From Pigoraptor chileana (taxonomy: Eukaryota > Opisthokonta > Filasterea): a stretch of DNA of 22,173 nucleotides. The DNA lies in NCBI GenBank assembly GCA_943704495.1, contig CALSCR010003728.1, forward strand, positions 1 through 22,173, given 5' to 3'. The notes under the pieces are model-generated. The model searched no databases, had not been told where the DNA came from, and was given only the letters and a program-made list of their open reading frames with translations. Made by a program: the position numbers and the translations under genes. Below are positions 10,401 to 20,548 of this stretch, in pieces (the stretch's first letter is position 1; each line of letters begins with the position of its first letter).

Positions 10401-12336
10401 GGCAGCGGTCGGTGCCGGTGACCCACCGACCTTTGCGACTCCCGCCACATTTGTTGTCAGTGGCGCCGGCACAGGGGCAACGCCGGATGATGAGGCAGAC
10501 TGTGCCTTGGGGAGTCCGGCATTCGAGGGTTGGGCGGCTGTAGCTGAAGGCGTGCGTGTCGTTGTTGCGTTGACAAGGGACGCAGAAGGCGGAACAGTCG
10601 ATGAAGACCCTTGCGGCAGCTGCTTTTCTGACGCAGGAATCGAGGCAGACGACGAAGCAAGACCTCCAGCGAGCTGTCGTGATTGTGTTTGTGTCTGCAA
10701 CTGCGACTGTGGTACTGATTGTTGCTGTTGTTGTGGTTGTGGTTGTTGAATCTGCGTAGGCTGCTTTGGCGGTTGAAGCAGCGGACCACCCACATCCCTT
10801 GATACAGGCCGTGATGAGCCCTGCGAGGAGATGGAGAGCATGCTTGCGCTGTGCGACTGCACAAGAGCCATGTACATCCACACATGCACATAGAACAAAA
10901 GACGATAACCAATTTTAAGATTGGGGAAGTGATAATAACAATTAGCAGTTAAAACAACAGCAAAGGCAAGCAATGGAGCTAAAACCAAAGCGTTGCTCGC
11001 GTCACACGTAATCCCCGTTAAGTGAGACACAGACAAGGAGCCCCATCGCAATGATAACACAGACTCTTACTCGAGCGTCAGTAACACACACCAGAGGCAT
11101 TCCAATCGGCTGCCGGGTGACATCCTCCAGTAGAACATCGTCGCCGTCGTCTTCATCTCCGTCCATATATTCATCCGCAACGCCACGTGTTTCCACAGCC
11201 CCCTTTCCCGGTCCACTCGGAGCTCCGCCAACAGAACCGCCTGTTTTCCCCAATATGGCCGTCAATGCACTCTCCACGTGCGGCCTCTCTGCAGTTGCAG
11301 ACGTCCCCAATCGCGCAGAGCCACCAAGAGAAGATGGCGCGACACCAATAGTGTTTGACGTTGGAAACGGAGGTAGTACTGACACGCCGCCCGGAGGGCG
11401 CATCACACTGCCGCCGGCCGTTGTTGTCGCAATCCCTTCCGATCGATCCCTTTCGCTTGCAAAGCTAGCCCCAGCGCTTGTTGCGGCGTTGGCGAGACTC
11501 ATTGGCGCACCGCCTGCCTGAGACCGCGCATCGGTTTCGGTGGCGTCGCGGGATGTCTGCCTGCTTACCATTGCACTGCGCGCATCACCACCCTCATCCT
11601 TCGCAGAAGCGAGTGTGGTCACATCACGCTCCGCTGCCGGAGAATAGTTTGAAGTCGCCGATTGTGCGTACGTGGTGCGTGCATGTGGGAGTCCAACCGT
11701 TGAAGGCTGTATTGTGTGATCTTGATGCATTCTGTCGTCGTCGAGCCTCTCAAACGCCGACCTGGGAGATTCACTACCGACGTCATCATCGTCACGCAAG
11801 GCGAGTGTGCTTTGAGCATGCGCCGCAAGTCTGTCTCGCATTCGCTCCCTGATCTCCCTCAACTGTGCATCAAGTTCTTCCATCCGCCGGGCGCCCTGAG
11901 TCGCGGCAGAAGTGGCAACTGGTCCCTCCTCTGGCGGTACAACATCTGACGGATACGCCTCCAAGCCCATACCACTTGCTCCAGCAACACGCGAAGCCGC
12001 ATGCCTCTCCATGCGCATGGCATCTCTTCGATAACCTGCGCCGTATGCGTCAAGAAGTTCTTGGACGCTGTCGAATTCGGCTCTTACAAAAGCGTTTCGC
12101 TTTCGCGCGGCCCTCTCTGCAAGCGCAACGTCCCTAACATGCTGCATCCAAACCGAGGATCTGTGTTGATCAATCTGCATCTCACGCCGTTGTCGGACTG
12201 CTTGTTTTTGCGCCAATAGTTGGCGTCGTTCCCGCAATTGTGCGCAGAGGCGATGTGTGGATGCGGATGCTCTCGAGTACTCTGACGTCTCGTGTTCCAG
12301 GGCAACCAACTCCAGCGCATCGTGAAGTGTCGCCAT
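7419..12336 (-). CDS. Coiled-coil / low-complexity protein of unknown family
   Basis: Ten exons on the minus strand: 11092-12336, 10139-10856, 9977-10022, 9677-9771, 9225-9305, 8719-8852, 8460-8544, 8118-8262, 7718-7903, 7419-7584; 2901 nt, 966 residues. The start lies in a strong context (AAAATGG). Residues 1-110 are a charged helix (LCAQLRERRQLLAQKQAV and following) and a second helix reads RMEELDAQLREIRERMRDRL. A long Ser/Ala/Pro region with Q-runs (QPQPQQQQQ) follows. A conserved-looking helical block from LSPKAFAMLLRAVEDAVQ runs on through LPIENVLVIVMESLR and VWDPEFVSHVVKEELVFF to FLDGNPITNEDIVQNL and DADDIAAVFGPLLLPEG. The tail is acidic (GLLDSDSEPEGDFGGE). The layout loosely recalls centrosomal scaffold proteins such as kizuna, but that is a guess. 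The exon 2/3 junction (donor GTGATG at 10138) is the weakest. Confidence 0.7.
7591..7615. repeat. CA microsatellite beside the last intron's acceptor
   Basis: On the coding (minus) strand this is a GT run lying three bases before the GACAG acceptor of the last coiled-coil exon, where a pyrimidine tract would normally be. Confidence 0.85.
8659..8671 (+). repeat. 13-base G homopolymer
   Basis: An uninterrupted run of G, poly-C in the transcript, located in the coiled-coil gene intron between exons 6 and 7. Confidence 0.9.
9541..9584 (-). repeat. Dispersed intronic repeat, copy 4
   Basis: On the minus strand it reads CAATGGACACAGCG, then GACACTGACTGTAATCCCAC and a CT tract. It lies in the coiled-coil gene intron 9306-9676, sense, about 230 bp from the acceptor. 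Confidence 0.75.
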
Positions 12337-12960
12337 TTTCCACCACCAAGACCTTCAAGCACTCAATAAATAAGAGATACATAACATATTGCACTGAGAG
12401 AACCCTTGCTTATCAGAGTGGATGCTTTTCAGAACATCGATTGGATTATGAACTGAAGCAAAGAGACTGACCTCATCCCGCCTCAGCACTGCTCAACAGG
12501 TTCAAATTTGGCGCCACCGAATTTTCCGAATCGGAATGCTTCCGATTGGCTGTCGGCGGTTCAAATTTTGTCCGGCACGTTTTAATTTGAAGAATCACGC
12601 GCTATTCTTTGCATAATTCGACCACAAGTCAGTGGTAGAGTCCCATCGTAAATAAATTTCCTATGAACTGCGTGGAAGTGGCTCAGAATGGCAACTGCAA
12701 TTACCTCACTACAGACACCACAGATACGCAGTGAGAGATGCCTGCACAACTTTCAAGAGTAGTACAATTGTGTTCGTTTAAATCGCTGTGATTAGTTGTA
12801 CCACTCACTACTAATGTCTCACTGTGCGCAACGATACTGAAATCATCTCTAAAAAAATGCGTAATCGTAAAACGTTGGCATTGTGATCTCCCCTACTTGT
12901 AATCGATTTGCATCGTCGCTGTGTGACACTCAGTGGTGCGATTGCGCATCAGCTTGAAAA
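12337..12960. promoter_or_regulatory. Divergent promoter of the coiled-coil gene and the syntaxin
   Basis: 624 bp between two start codons, free of microsatellites. The side near the coiled-coil gene carries an E2F-like TTTGGCGC at 12507-12514, a 13-bp palindrome TTCCGAATCGGAA at 12524-12536, a CCAAT box on the minus strand at 12545-12549, and a direct repeat GGTTCAAATTT at 12499-12509 and 12559-12569. The middle holds the imperfect inverted repeat listed separately. Transcription starts are not determinable. Confidence 0.6.
12727..12828. repeat. Imperfect nested inverted repeat
   Basis: The outer arms are CGCAGTGAGAGAT (12727-12739) and ATGTCTCACTGTGCG (12814-12828), pairing at 12 of 13 positions with a two-base bulge. 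The inner arms are GAGTAGTACAA (12757-12767) and TTGTACCACTC (12796-12806), pairing at 10 of 11 positions. The structure spans 102 bp in the middle of the divergent promoter. It could be a cruciform-forming element, a hairpin RNA or an old miniature inverted-repeat element; the sequence alone does not decide. Confidence 0.55.
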
Positions 12961-15900
12961 ATGAGGGACCGCATGAAGGAATTGAAGGCTGCTGCGGTGC
13001 GTTGTTCTGCGCGCCGATCAACTGAACGTGATTATTCAGCTCAGTCATATTGCGTCGCCAATAGTCTGTCATGATGGAAAAGTCGATCCGGCAATTCTGA
13101 ACGGCAGTATACTTTCAGGCCAAACTTGCTGACATACCATTTCGTCCGGATCCTTACAGGCAGAGCAAGGGAACATTGGACAGCAAGAAGTTGTTGTACC
13201 GCCAGAAGAGGCAAACTACATGGGCAGTTTTCTGTATTTGGTGAGTTTGCCCCGTGTAATTTCGTTGTTTCCCTCGACTGATACGGACTACTTTTAACGA
13301 TCAGGAAATCTCTTGCCAATGCCCCTGTCTCATTCCACTTTTGTTTTGTGCATGTAGATGACCGAGATTAAAGGTAATATAAGACAAATAGAAACGCGAG
13401 TACAAGCACTGGCGGAGAGACATGCTTCGTCTCTCTCTGCATATTCCGAGGCGGGGACAAAGTGTGGGTACTTCTGTTGTGTGCATGCGTGCGTGCTTTA
13501 GTGTCTGTATCGTGGTGCACTCCAGTCATTTGTGGCGTGCCCTTCAGTTGCCGGCTTGTTGACACGCCATAAATGCACGTCAGGTTTGGTGCATGTGCTG
13601 TGTTAGCTCAAAAGTTGCATCAGCTAAGTCCTCTCTCACTTCTTTGTGACACAGCTATACAAGCCGAAGTGGATAAACTGACGACGGAAATCCAACTTTT
13701 AGCCAACGGCATTCGGATACAACTGAAAGGTGGGAATGGTGAACGGCGAGGAACAATATGCACACACACATACACTCAACACACACAATACATTCACACA
13801 CACACATACATTCACACACACACACACACACATACATACATTCACACACACGCACACACATACAGTCACACGCACATACATTCACACACGCACACACATA
13901 CATTCACACACACACACACATTCACACACGCACACACATACATTCACACACACGCACACACATACATTCACACACACGCACACACAACATGCCGCATATG
14001 CACAAACAGGTCTGTGAAACTGTGAGTTTGGAGAGGGGCTGTTAGCATCTCCCATGAGCCATGCAATGGGCCAATATGAATATGAAGAACAAACGTAGTA
14101 AGATTTTTGGTGCGCGTACGTGTGATTTCCAACTCGCCCTGTGTATGTGTACTTTTGTTTTGAATTGCGTCTCCCGTAGATCTTGACCAACAAAACAAAG
14201 AGTCGATTAAGTCGCATGCCCAAGCCTATGCAAAGCGATTAGGGCTTCCCTCACCGTCTGAGAATGAAATTCCAAAGGTCCCATTGCCACCAGATCTACG
14301 GATTCGCGAAAATCAGGTGAGGGGAGACTGGCTTTCTTTTGGTGACGCAAATGGTGGTTTGTGTGTTGTGATGTGATGTGATGTGATGTGCTGTGCGTGT
14401 GTGTGTGTGCATGAGGTGTGAAGCATAATAAGGCGTGATTGTGAGCTACATGTGCGCGTGCATGTGTCTGTTTATGACCGATTGTTAGGATCACATTTTT
14501 TGAAACGTAATATGCATCGCGCCGTTTTATGCCTTTTCTGATCTCTTGCCAATGCTGATGTTGCTGTTATTGTTGTTTTTGTTTGCTGGTTGTTGCTGTT
14601 GTTCTTGTCGTCGTCTGATGATTTGCGCCTATCTGTTTTATTTACGCGCCTTTTGTGCGCAGCAAACCCAACTGAGCCGACATTTTGTGAACATTATGAG
14701 CGAGTACAATGACATTCAGCTTGAATTTAAGGATAAAAGCAAGGAAAGGATACGAAGACAGTACAAAATTGGTGAGAGATGCACTTCACTAAGATGCATT
14801 GCCCGCTCTTTATCTTCCTCACTCTGTATTGCACGCATGGAGCTCAAGGCACTGTGTCAATATCTGTTAATGGACTCCATATAGACGCAGCGTCTACGTC
14901 ACTGACATACATTCCACATCGTTTTAATGACGAACTTTTATTCATGTTATAATATTCATCATATCATTTTATGTTTGGTAGCCAAACCCGATGCATCCGA
15001 GGAGGAAATCGAGAACGCCATGGGCAGCACACAGAATGGCAACATATTTGCAAAACAGGTAAACAAACACAGATGTGTTGTGATCTCACACGCATATAGC
15101 GCTTTCTATGTTTGTCTGCGTGTATGTGCATGCATGTGAGCATATGTATGCGTGTGTGTGTTTGCATGCTTGTGTTGTGTGTGTATAAGGCGGCTCATAG
15201 AGATTCCAAATTCTTCTTGCGTGCAATTGGGTAGAATATTCATGCGTAAACGCATCCTGTTTTAGCCTAGTTAAATATCATGCAATCTCTTTATTTCTTA
15301 TTGGGGTAAATAGCACTTGCATGCGATGACGACACCAATCCACGCATATTCCCGCTATCGTTCTACACTGACATAAGCTTCAATGAGACCTCAAACTCAC
15401 AATGCTCCTCGGATGCCGTCCCTGTATGCCAGGTCATGTCGACATCGCTGGTGGAGGCGCGAAAGGCACTTGAGGATGCGCAGGACAGACAAAAAGATCT
15501 CGAAAAGTTGGAAGAGGGCCTGAGGGTGAGTGGCTGTGGTGGATTGACTGAGGGAGGGAGCGAATGAAGAATTCGAACCCTGAGAATGCAAACATAAATG
15601 CTTGTGGGTGTGGGTGTGGGTGTGGGTGTGCATAGTGTTGTGTGTTTGGATTGTGGCGGGATCGCCAAGTGCCAGTCTTGCGTGTACTTACTACGTGTGG
15701 TCCCACCCGCAACCCCTCCGCTTGCCTTATTTGGCAGGAGCTACACGCGCTCTTTCTTGATATGGCCATGATCATTTCTGCTCACGGCAAGATGGTCGAT
15801 TCGATTGCGGACAGCGTGGAACAGGCGGCCGAGTATGTGGAGGAGGGCGCAGAGCAGACGCAGGTTGCGCACAAGGAACAGAAGAAATTCCGAAAAGTGG

Positions 15901-16363
15901 GTTGATTCTCCTCATTTCCTCTACTGTTCGCCTCCCTCTTCCCCCTGTGTTGTCTATCCCGTCTCACAGACACACACCTCGTACGGATGTGGTGCAATTA
16001 TGCATGTTGTCGCTCGTCACTACATGTATAAATTTTGTTTCGATATTTTGTTTTATCTTGAGCGTATTGTGTCACATACGAAGATGGGATGTGATGATGT
16101 TTGTTGCATATTCGATTACACGTGTACAACGAAAGCACAATCCAATCCTCTTTCTCCCATTGTAGAGGGCCATACTGAAGAGCGCGATCTGATTCCCTCA
16201 TCTCTCTCTCTCCCTTTTGTGGAGTCCATGGGCATAGCCCTCCAGATACTGATTTGAATCGTGCATCTCTCTCGCCCTGTCCCAAACACAGAAAAAAATT
16301 GCCATTGCCGTTGCCTGCCTTGTGCTTCTCCTCATTCTTGTTCTTGCGCTGGCACTCCGATAA
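12961..16363 (+). CDS. Syntaxin, Qa-SNARE of the syntaxin-1/Sso1 type
   Basis: Ten exons: 12961-12996, 13160-13240, 13358-13463, 13655-13729, 14180-14316, 14663-14771, 14982-15058, 15433-15525, 15738-15896, 16292-16363; 945 nt, 314 residues. It begins MRDRMKELKAAA as syntaxin 1 does. The Habc helices fall in exons 2-6, with LRIRENQ and SRHFVNIMSEYNDIQLEF nearly matching animal syntaxin 1. The SNARE helix spans exons 8-9 (LEKLEEGLRELHALFLDMAM). Exon 10 is a C-terminal anchor, KKIAIAVACLVLLLILVLAL. The product should sit in the plasma membrane and pair with Qbc- and R-SNAREs in exocytosis. Two oddities: the zero-layer residue, normally Gln in ESQGEM, is His here (SAHGKM), and exon 5 adds about 35 residues between helices Hb and Hc. 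All junctions keep phase. Introns 6 and 9 carry dispersed-repeat copies. Confidence 0.96.
13757..13987 (+). repeat. Compound CA/CATACATTCA microsatellite
   Basis: About 230 bp of CACACA broken by ACATACATTCACACA and CGCACA units in syntaxin intron 4. It creates long open frames of His/Thr repeats on the plus strand and Cys/Val repeats on the minus strand that are not genes. Confidence 0.95.
14371..14411 (+). repeat. GATGT pentamer and GT repeat
   Basis: Several tandem GATGT units followed by a (GT)n run in syntaxin intron 5. Confidence 0.85.
14870..14920 (+). repeat. Dispersed intronic repeat, copy 7 (diverged)
   Basis: It keeps TGGACTCCAT, CAGCG, CACTGAC and CCACATC in the same order and spacing as the other copies. 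It lies in syntaxin intron 6, sense. It includes the short palindrome TAGACGCAGCGTCTA. Confidence 0.55.
15604..15628 (+). repeat. GTGGGT hexamer repeat, G-quadruplex motif
   Basis: Four GGG runs at 15606-15608, 15612-15614, 15618-15620 and 15624-15626, each separated by TGT, in the sense strand of syntaxin intron 8. Confidence 0.9.
16219..16272 (+). repeat. Dispersed intronic repeat, copy 5
   Basis: It begins GTGGAGTCCATGGGCA, identical over 16 bp to copy 6, then ACTGATTTGAATC and GCATCTCTCTC. It sits near the 3' end of syntaxin intron 9, sense. Confidence 0.85.
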
Positions 16364-16673
16364 GATTCGACGCCGTCCCTGCTACTTTTATACTTAACAT
16401 AAAAACTGACATTATTTTAGCCCACTTGACAATTCCCCGAAATGCCGACATTATTAATTGTATGTTTGTGAGCGCGACTCTCTGCATTTTGAAGAGTGCA
16501 TACTGACACTATTTTATGTCCTGACCGGCTGAAGTAGTAACAGTCGGCATCGTCCGCCAGTCGGCACGTGATCAGTGGGCACCGACCGCCGGGTTTGGCT
16601 CAGACTGTCTGGCGACTGATGAGTTTTATCACTAAAGAAGGCGACAGTCACTTAATACATAGAGGGCGAGCAT
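16364..16673. promoter_or_regulatory. Syntaxin 3' end and phosphatase promoter
   Basis: 310 bp between two genes on the same strand. The right half has a direct repeat CAGTCGGCA at 16541-16549 and 16558-16566. The second copy runs into a CACGTG at 16565-16570, the same hexamer that is clustered in the QDPR/RING promoter. No clear AATAAA follows the syntaxin stop codon. Confidence 0.45.
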
Positions 16674-19611
16674 ATGTTCGGAGACTGTGCTGTGTCCGCA
16701 GGGACTATGCTGTTGTCGAAGATGTTTCCGTGCGAATCAATTTCCACGACGAACTTGTTCGCGTTGCGAAGGCATCGTGGCGTAGTTGATGCGGCGATGT
16801 TCTGCATCCTATTCGCATGCATCCTTGTACACCCAACACATGTTTTTGCTGCCCACGATGGTGGGGACAGCGCGATTAATACTCCACCTTCAACATTGTC
16901 TGTCGGTGCCGAGTCAAATTTCAATCCGGACTCGGAGAATCTTTCGCGCGCTTTTGGATCCAAGGCCATTTATCCTTCTCACGCAGGCACACACGCACCT
17001 CAACTCCCTCGTGCCGAGTGGGAGTGCCAGCCCGTCGCCATCGATATGGTGCTGAGGCATGGAACTCGATACCCGAGTACAGGTGACATCAAAAAGATGG
17101 CAAAGTTGGGAGCGGCGCTGTCCATTGTTGGAGACTCCATCTCCAACCCCTCGTTCGAATGGCTCAAGGACTGGAAGTCGCCCTTTACCCTCGAGGACGA
17201 CAAGAAGCTTGCACCACGTGGGATGCGGGAGCTGTACGGTATTGCGAGAAGATTAAAAAGGCGCTTTCCCTCACTCCTCGGCAGGCCGTATTCGCCTGGT
17301 CTGTTTGACTTCACGTCGACCGCGTCAACACGATGCAGCCAAAGGTGAGTATTAATAATGTTGTCTATTCCTGGTGGCGTATCTTTTTCTATCATACCCT
17401 TCCATTACTGTTGCGGCACAATAACAACCGCAGACTTTTGTTTCATTTTTAGCTTTTCTCCGCTCTGATGTTGAAAAGGCACTCGGCAGGATTCGCTGCA
17501 ATTCTGGGACTCTGACGCAATACAAACATATCCCTCTTACTATGTGCCTCTACCACTATAAGTTTGCACAAGATGCCTTGCAAACATTCTTCGACGTCCG
17601 TGCATCTTGACTGAAACCGCTAATGTGCTCCTGTGTTTAAACACCTCCGCGACCAATCAACGGATGCATGCAGTGCGGCTTCGTTTGCGTTTGGATTATT
17701 CGAGGGCGAAGGCGTACTGGGCGAATCTCGGTTCCAGCCCATCTCTGTCGTGTCCGAGTCACTCCACACAGACCATGTGTTGCGCTTCTTTGACGCATGT
17801 GAGGATTATATGGTGCGTGTGTACAACAACGACACTGCCAACGAACAGCGAAGAAAGTTTAAGGAGGGATTGGTCATTGCATCGGTTGCCGATGGAATTG
17901 CACGCACACTCGGGACGCCTTCGTGGAAGCCCTCGCCGGGGGAGGTTATTGCGTTCCACTTGGCGTGTGCCTTTGAAATTGCGATCCACGGGACGGACAA
18001 AATGTGCGGCGTGTTTGAAAAGGAAGCGGATGTTCTGGCGGTGGAGTACCTCGGCGACCTCAAGCATTACTGGCTGAGGGGTGAGTGGAGGAGAGGGAAT
18101 GAAGAGAGGGTGTGTTGTGGTCAGTGAGGGGCGTTCGGACACTGTTGGTTCATCTTGTAGTTTGGGACTGTGTTTACTGTGTTTGATGTGGGGAATGCGA
18201 GTAAACGCGGCATTCCCTCGCCCTGCACTACCGGCATTATCCGGACTGAAACATCACGCACTCGCAATTTACATACATACATACACACATACATTCATAT
18301 ATACTATATATACATATATATGTAAATATTATAATATTACATTATATGTACATACACACTCACTCACTCACTCACAACCAACCACAACAGGGCATGGCGA
18401 TGCAATCAACTACAAATCAAGCTGTCCCCTTCTCGGCACGATGTTTCACTCTCTCCGTCGCGCCGCAAATGGTACGGACAATGCAATAGCGCGGTTTCGG
18501 TTTGCGCATGCAGAGACGCTGCTTCCAATGCTCTCGCTGCTGGGTCTGTACAAGGAGATCGGGCACCTCACTGCGGATGACTACGGGCCGCACAGACACG
18601 GCCGATCGTTCAGAGCGAGTGATATCGTGCCGTTTGCGGCAAACGTCGGGCTTGTGCTCTGGGAATGCCCCAAGGGAGTGGCACCACACCGCGTCTCTTT
18701 GCTGGTCAGTGTTGGTTGTTTGTGCGATCGCTTTCTGAGACGTTGACGGCATCCCGCATTTATTACTGCCCATGGTGATCGTATATGCCTGACTCTGTCT
18801 GCTAATTTGTCCGTGTCTGGGCTATCTGTCTGTATGTTTGCCTGTCTGTGTGTGTGTTCTTGCTTGATTGTGTTTGTGTGCTTTGTGGGTCAATCTCGGT
18901 ACATCAACTGTGCATGCGCTTTTCAGTCTGCACCATTTGTTACCATACGAAATGTGTTGTTTTTTTTTTCATTATTCAAAAAATATACCGTCGCATGCTA
19001 CGGAAATCGCTCGTCACAAACAGGTCAACGAGCGCGAGGTTCACATACCCGGATGCACCGAGCTCCACTGCAAATTTGACGAATTCTCGGCCATTTATCG
19101 CGACCTCACGGGGACTGATCACGTGTGCGACCTGCACAGTCTGTGCGTTGCCAAGCAGGCGGAGGAAGACGTTGCGGAATTGCTCGAAGAAGAGCGGCTG
19201 CCGTTGCATGAGAGCGAACTGCGTGCCGCTGCAGAGGCTGCGGAACAGACGAAGAGGGATGCTGTTGCTAAGGTCATCGCAGAGGAGGAGATCAAGGCAA
19301 AGAGGGAGGCCGTGGCTGTTGCGTCAGCGTCGTCGGTCGAGAAGCATGCGGCAGCAAAAAAGAATACGCAGGAGAAAGGAAAGAGGGCGACAAAGGGTCA
19401 CGGAGAGCACGCTGACGGAGGAAGCGAAACGGCATTTAAAAACGGGAAGACGCCATCTCACGGAAATGGAAAGAACGAAAAGAGAGGAGAACGTGCGTGT
19501 GCCAAAAAGAGTGGATGTGGCACAAAGACCGACGGGAGGGAAGCGAAGGGGGAGGATACAAGTGGAACGAAGGTGTGGGCGGGAACGAAGCGTGGGAAGA
19601 AGACCGTCTGA
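16674..19611 (+). CDS. MINPP1: Multiple inositol polyphosphate phosphatase (histidine acid phosphatase)
   Basis: Four exons: 16674-17344, 17674-18080, 18391-18704, 19024-19611; 1980 nt, 659 residues. The enzyme removes phosphates from inositol polyphosphates such as InsP6 and InsP5 in the secretory pathway. The catalytic RHGTRYP is at residues 128-134 and the proton donor HAE at 399-401. Family landmarks include DFTSTASTRCSQSAASFAFG, DHVLRFFDACEDY, VEYLGDLKHYWLRG and FRASDIVPFAANVG. A hydrophobic stretch MFCILFACILVHPTHVFAA starts at residue 42 and looks like a signal peptide, so translation may begin at 16797; starts at 16707 and 16722 are also possible. After the last domain Cys the protein has an Ala/Glu-rich helix and a Lys/Gly-rich tail of about 130 residues ending KKTV. 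It has no ER-retention signal like the SDEL of the human enzyme. Exon 3 uses a GTCAGT donor. Confidence 0.93.
18266..18376 (+). repeat. ATAC, TA and ACTC repeats in a phosphatase intron
   Basis: Successive CATA tetranucleotides, an AT-rich stretch (about 18295-18350) and a CACT tetramer run fill the second half of intron 2, just before the CAACAG acceptor at 18390. Confidence 0.9.
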
Positions 19612-20548
19612 GCGTCCGAATGTGTCCAGTGGAGTGTCGAGTGCCGCACATGAATGACCTGCGAATCACCATGGCTGTACTCTGTACTGTGTATGAACTC
19701 AAACGCAATGTACGGGCTCTGACGCGGTGTTCTTGCTGCGTATATATATACTCATGAACGATAAGTCCTATCCTTGTTTCTATGTGTTTATGACTGGAAG
19801 GTTCTCAGTGTGTCTTGAAGATGACTACGTCTTGGGCTTTTAATATGACTTCGCCTCTTGAAAGCGAGGGAGAGGTACATGTATGATACAGTTGTAGGCG
19901 TGCACAAAACATAACGGTTGTGCGTATGTGTTGAGGTGTGTGCATGTTATCGTCTGCATTTGTTGGCAAGGCCCGTGCACAGTCCGTTTGCCGCGAGAGA
20001 GACATACACACATACACACAGGTGAGCGCCAATGGGCCATTTTGCATATTCTTATGTGAATCATTTGGAGGAACAATCTTTAGTTGGTGAAATTGAAACC
20101 AAACACAGATCTATCATCCAACAGATGTGTGTGGTTTGGGGAATAAATGTTTTTACATGGGCGATCCACACTGGAGTCCGCCCACACAAACTCAAAGACA
20201 ACCGCAAACACACACCAACAACCGCAATCAGCCGAAAAGAAGAAGAAAAAAATGAAGAGAAATAAGCCGCATTTGTGGGGAGTGCGAAACACAATTGCCG
20301 CCGCGATACAAGCAATAATCGCAGGATGAGACAAAGAATGCTAACACTCAGTAAAGGCCGCACAACAAACACAGGCAACCACACACACACACTCAAAGCG
20401 GATGTATAAGAAACAGACATACTTGCTAATGTACATGATACGCAGACAGCGAGCAGCACGCGCGCGAAAGAACCGGCATCACAAAACACGAAAAAATTCG
20501 AATTTTGAATTAGAAAACGACGACGCCAGAGTGTCATGAATTGTAATT
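19612..20548. other. Convergent spacer between the phosphatase and ARL3
   Basis: 937 bp with the 3' ends of two genes. An AATAAA on the plus strand at about 20140 is a possible poly(A) signal for the phosphatase, though it is more than 500 bp from the stop codon. The 158-codon minus-strand ORF at 20061-20537 shows no family resemblance. I see no RNA gene. Confidence 0.5.

Noticed and set aside
12620-12655. AAGTCAGTG and CCCAT, as a possible eighth copy of the dispersed repeat
   Set aside because: Only two short blocks match and the spacing is wrong; it is also intergenic.
13573-14223. Long open frames of His/Thr and Cys/Val repeats on both strands
   Set aside because: They are translations of the CA microsatellite in syntaxin intron 4 and run straight through a verified exon in another frame.
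15075-15120. AGATGTG, CATA and GCGCT, as a possible antisense repeat copy in syntaxin intron 7
   Set aside because: The matches are short and lack the CACTGAC core, so chance similarity is likely.
15316-15370. Possible C/D box snoRNA in syntaxin intron 7 (GCGATGA and CTGA)
   Set aside because: The C box has a mismatch, there is no convincing terminal stem and no visible internal C'/D' pair. It may instead be a very degenerate copy of the dispersed repeat.
16600-16660. CTGATGAG followed by AAAGAA and GTC, like a hammerhead ribozyme core
   Set aside because: There is no CGAAA strand and no stems II and III of the right shape; the match is limited to one short motif.
20061-20537. 158-codon minus-strand ORF beyond ARL3
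   Set aside because: Its composition is Phe/Leu/Val/Ser-rich with no motif, and ARL3 already ends at 20549.
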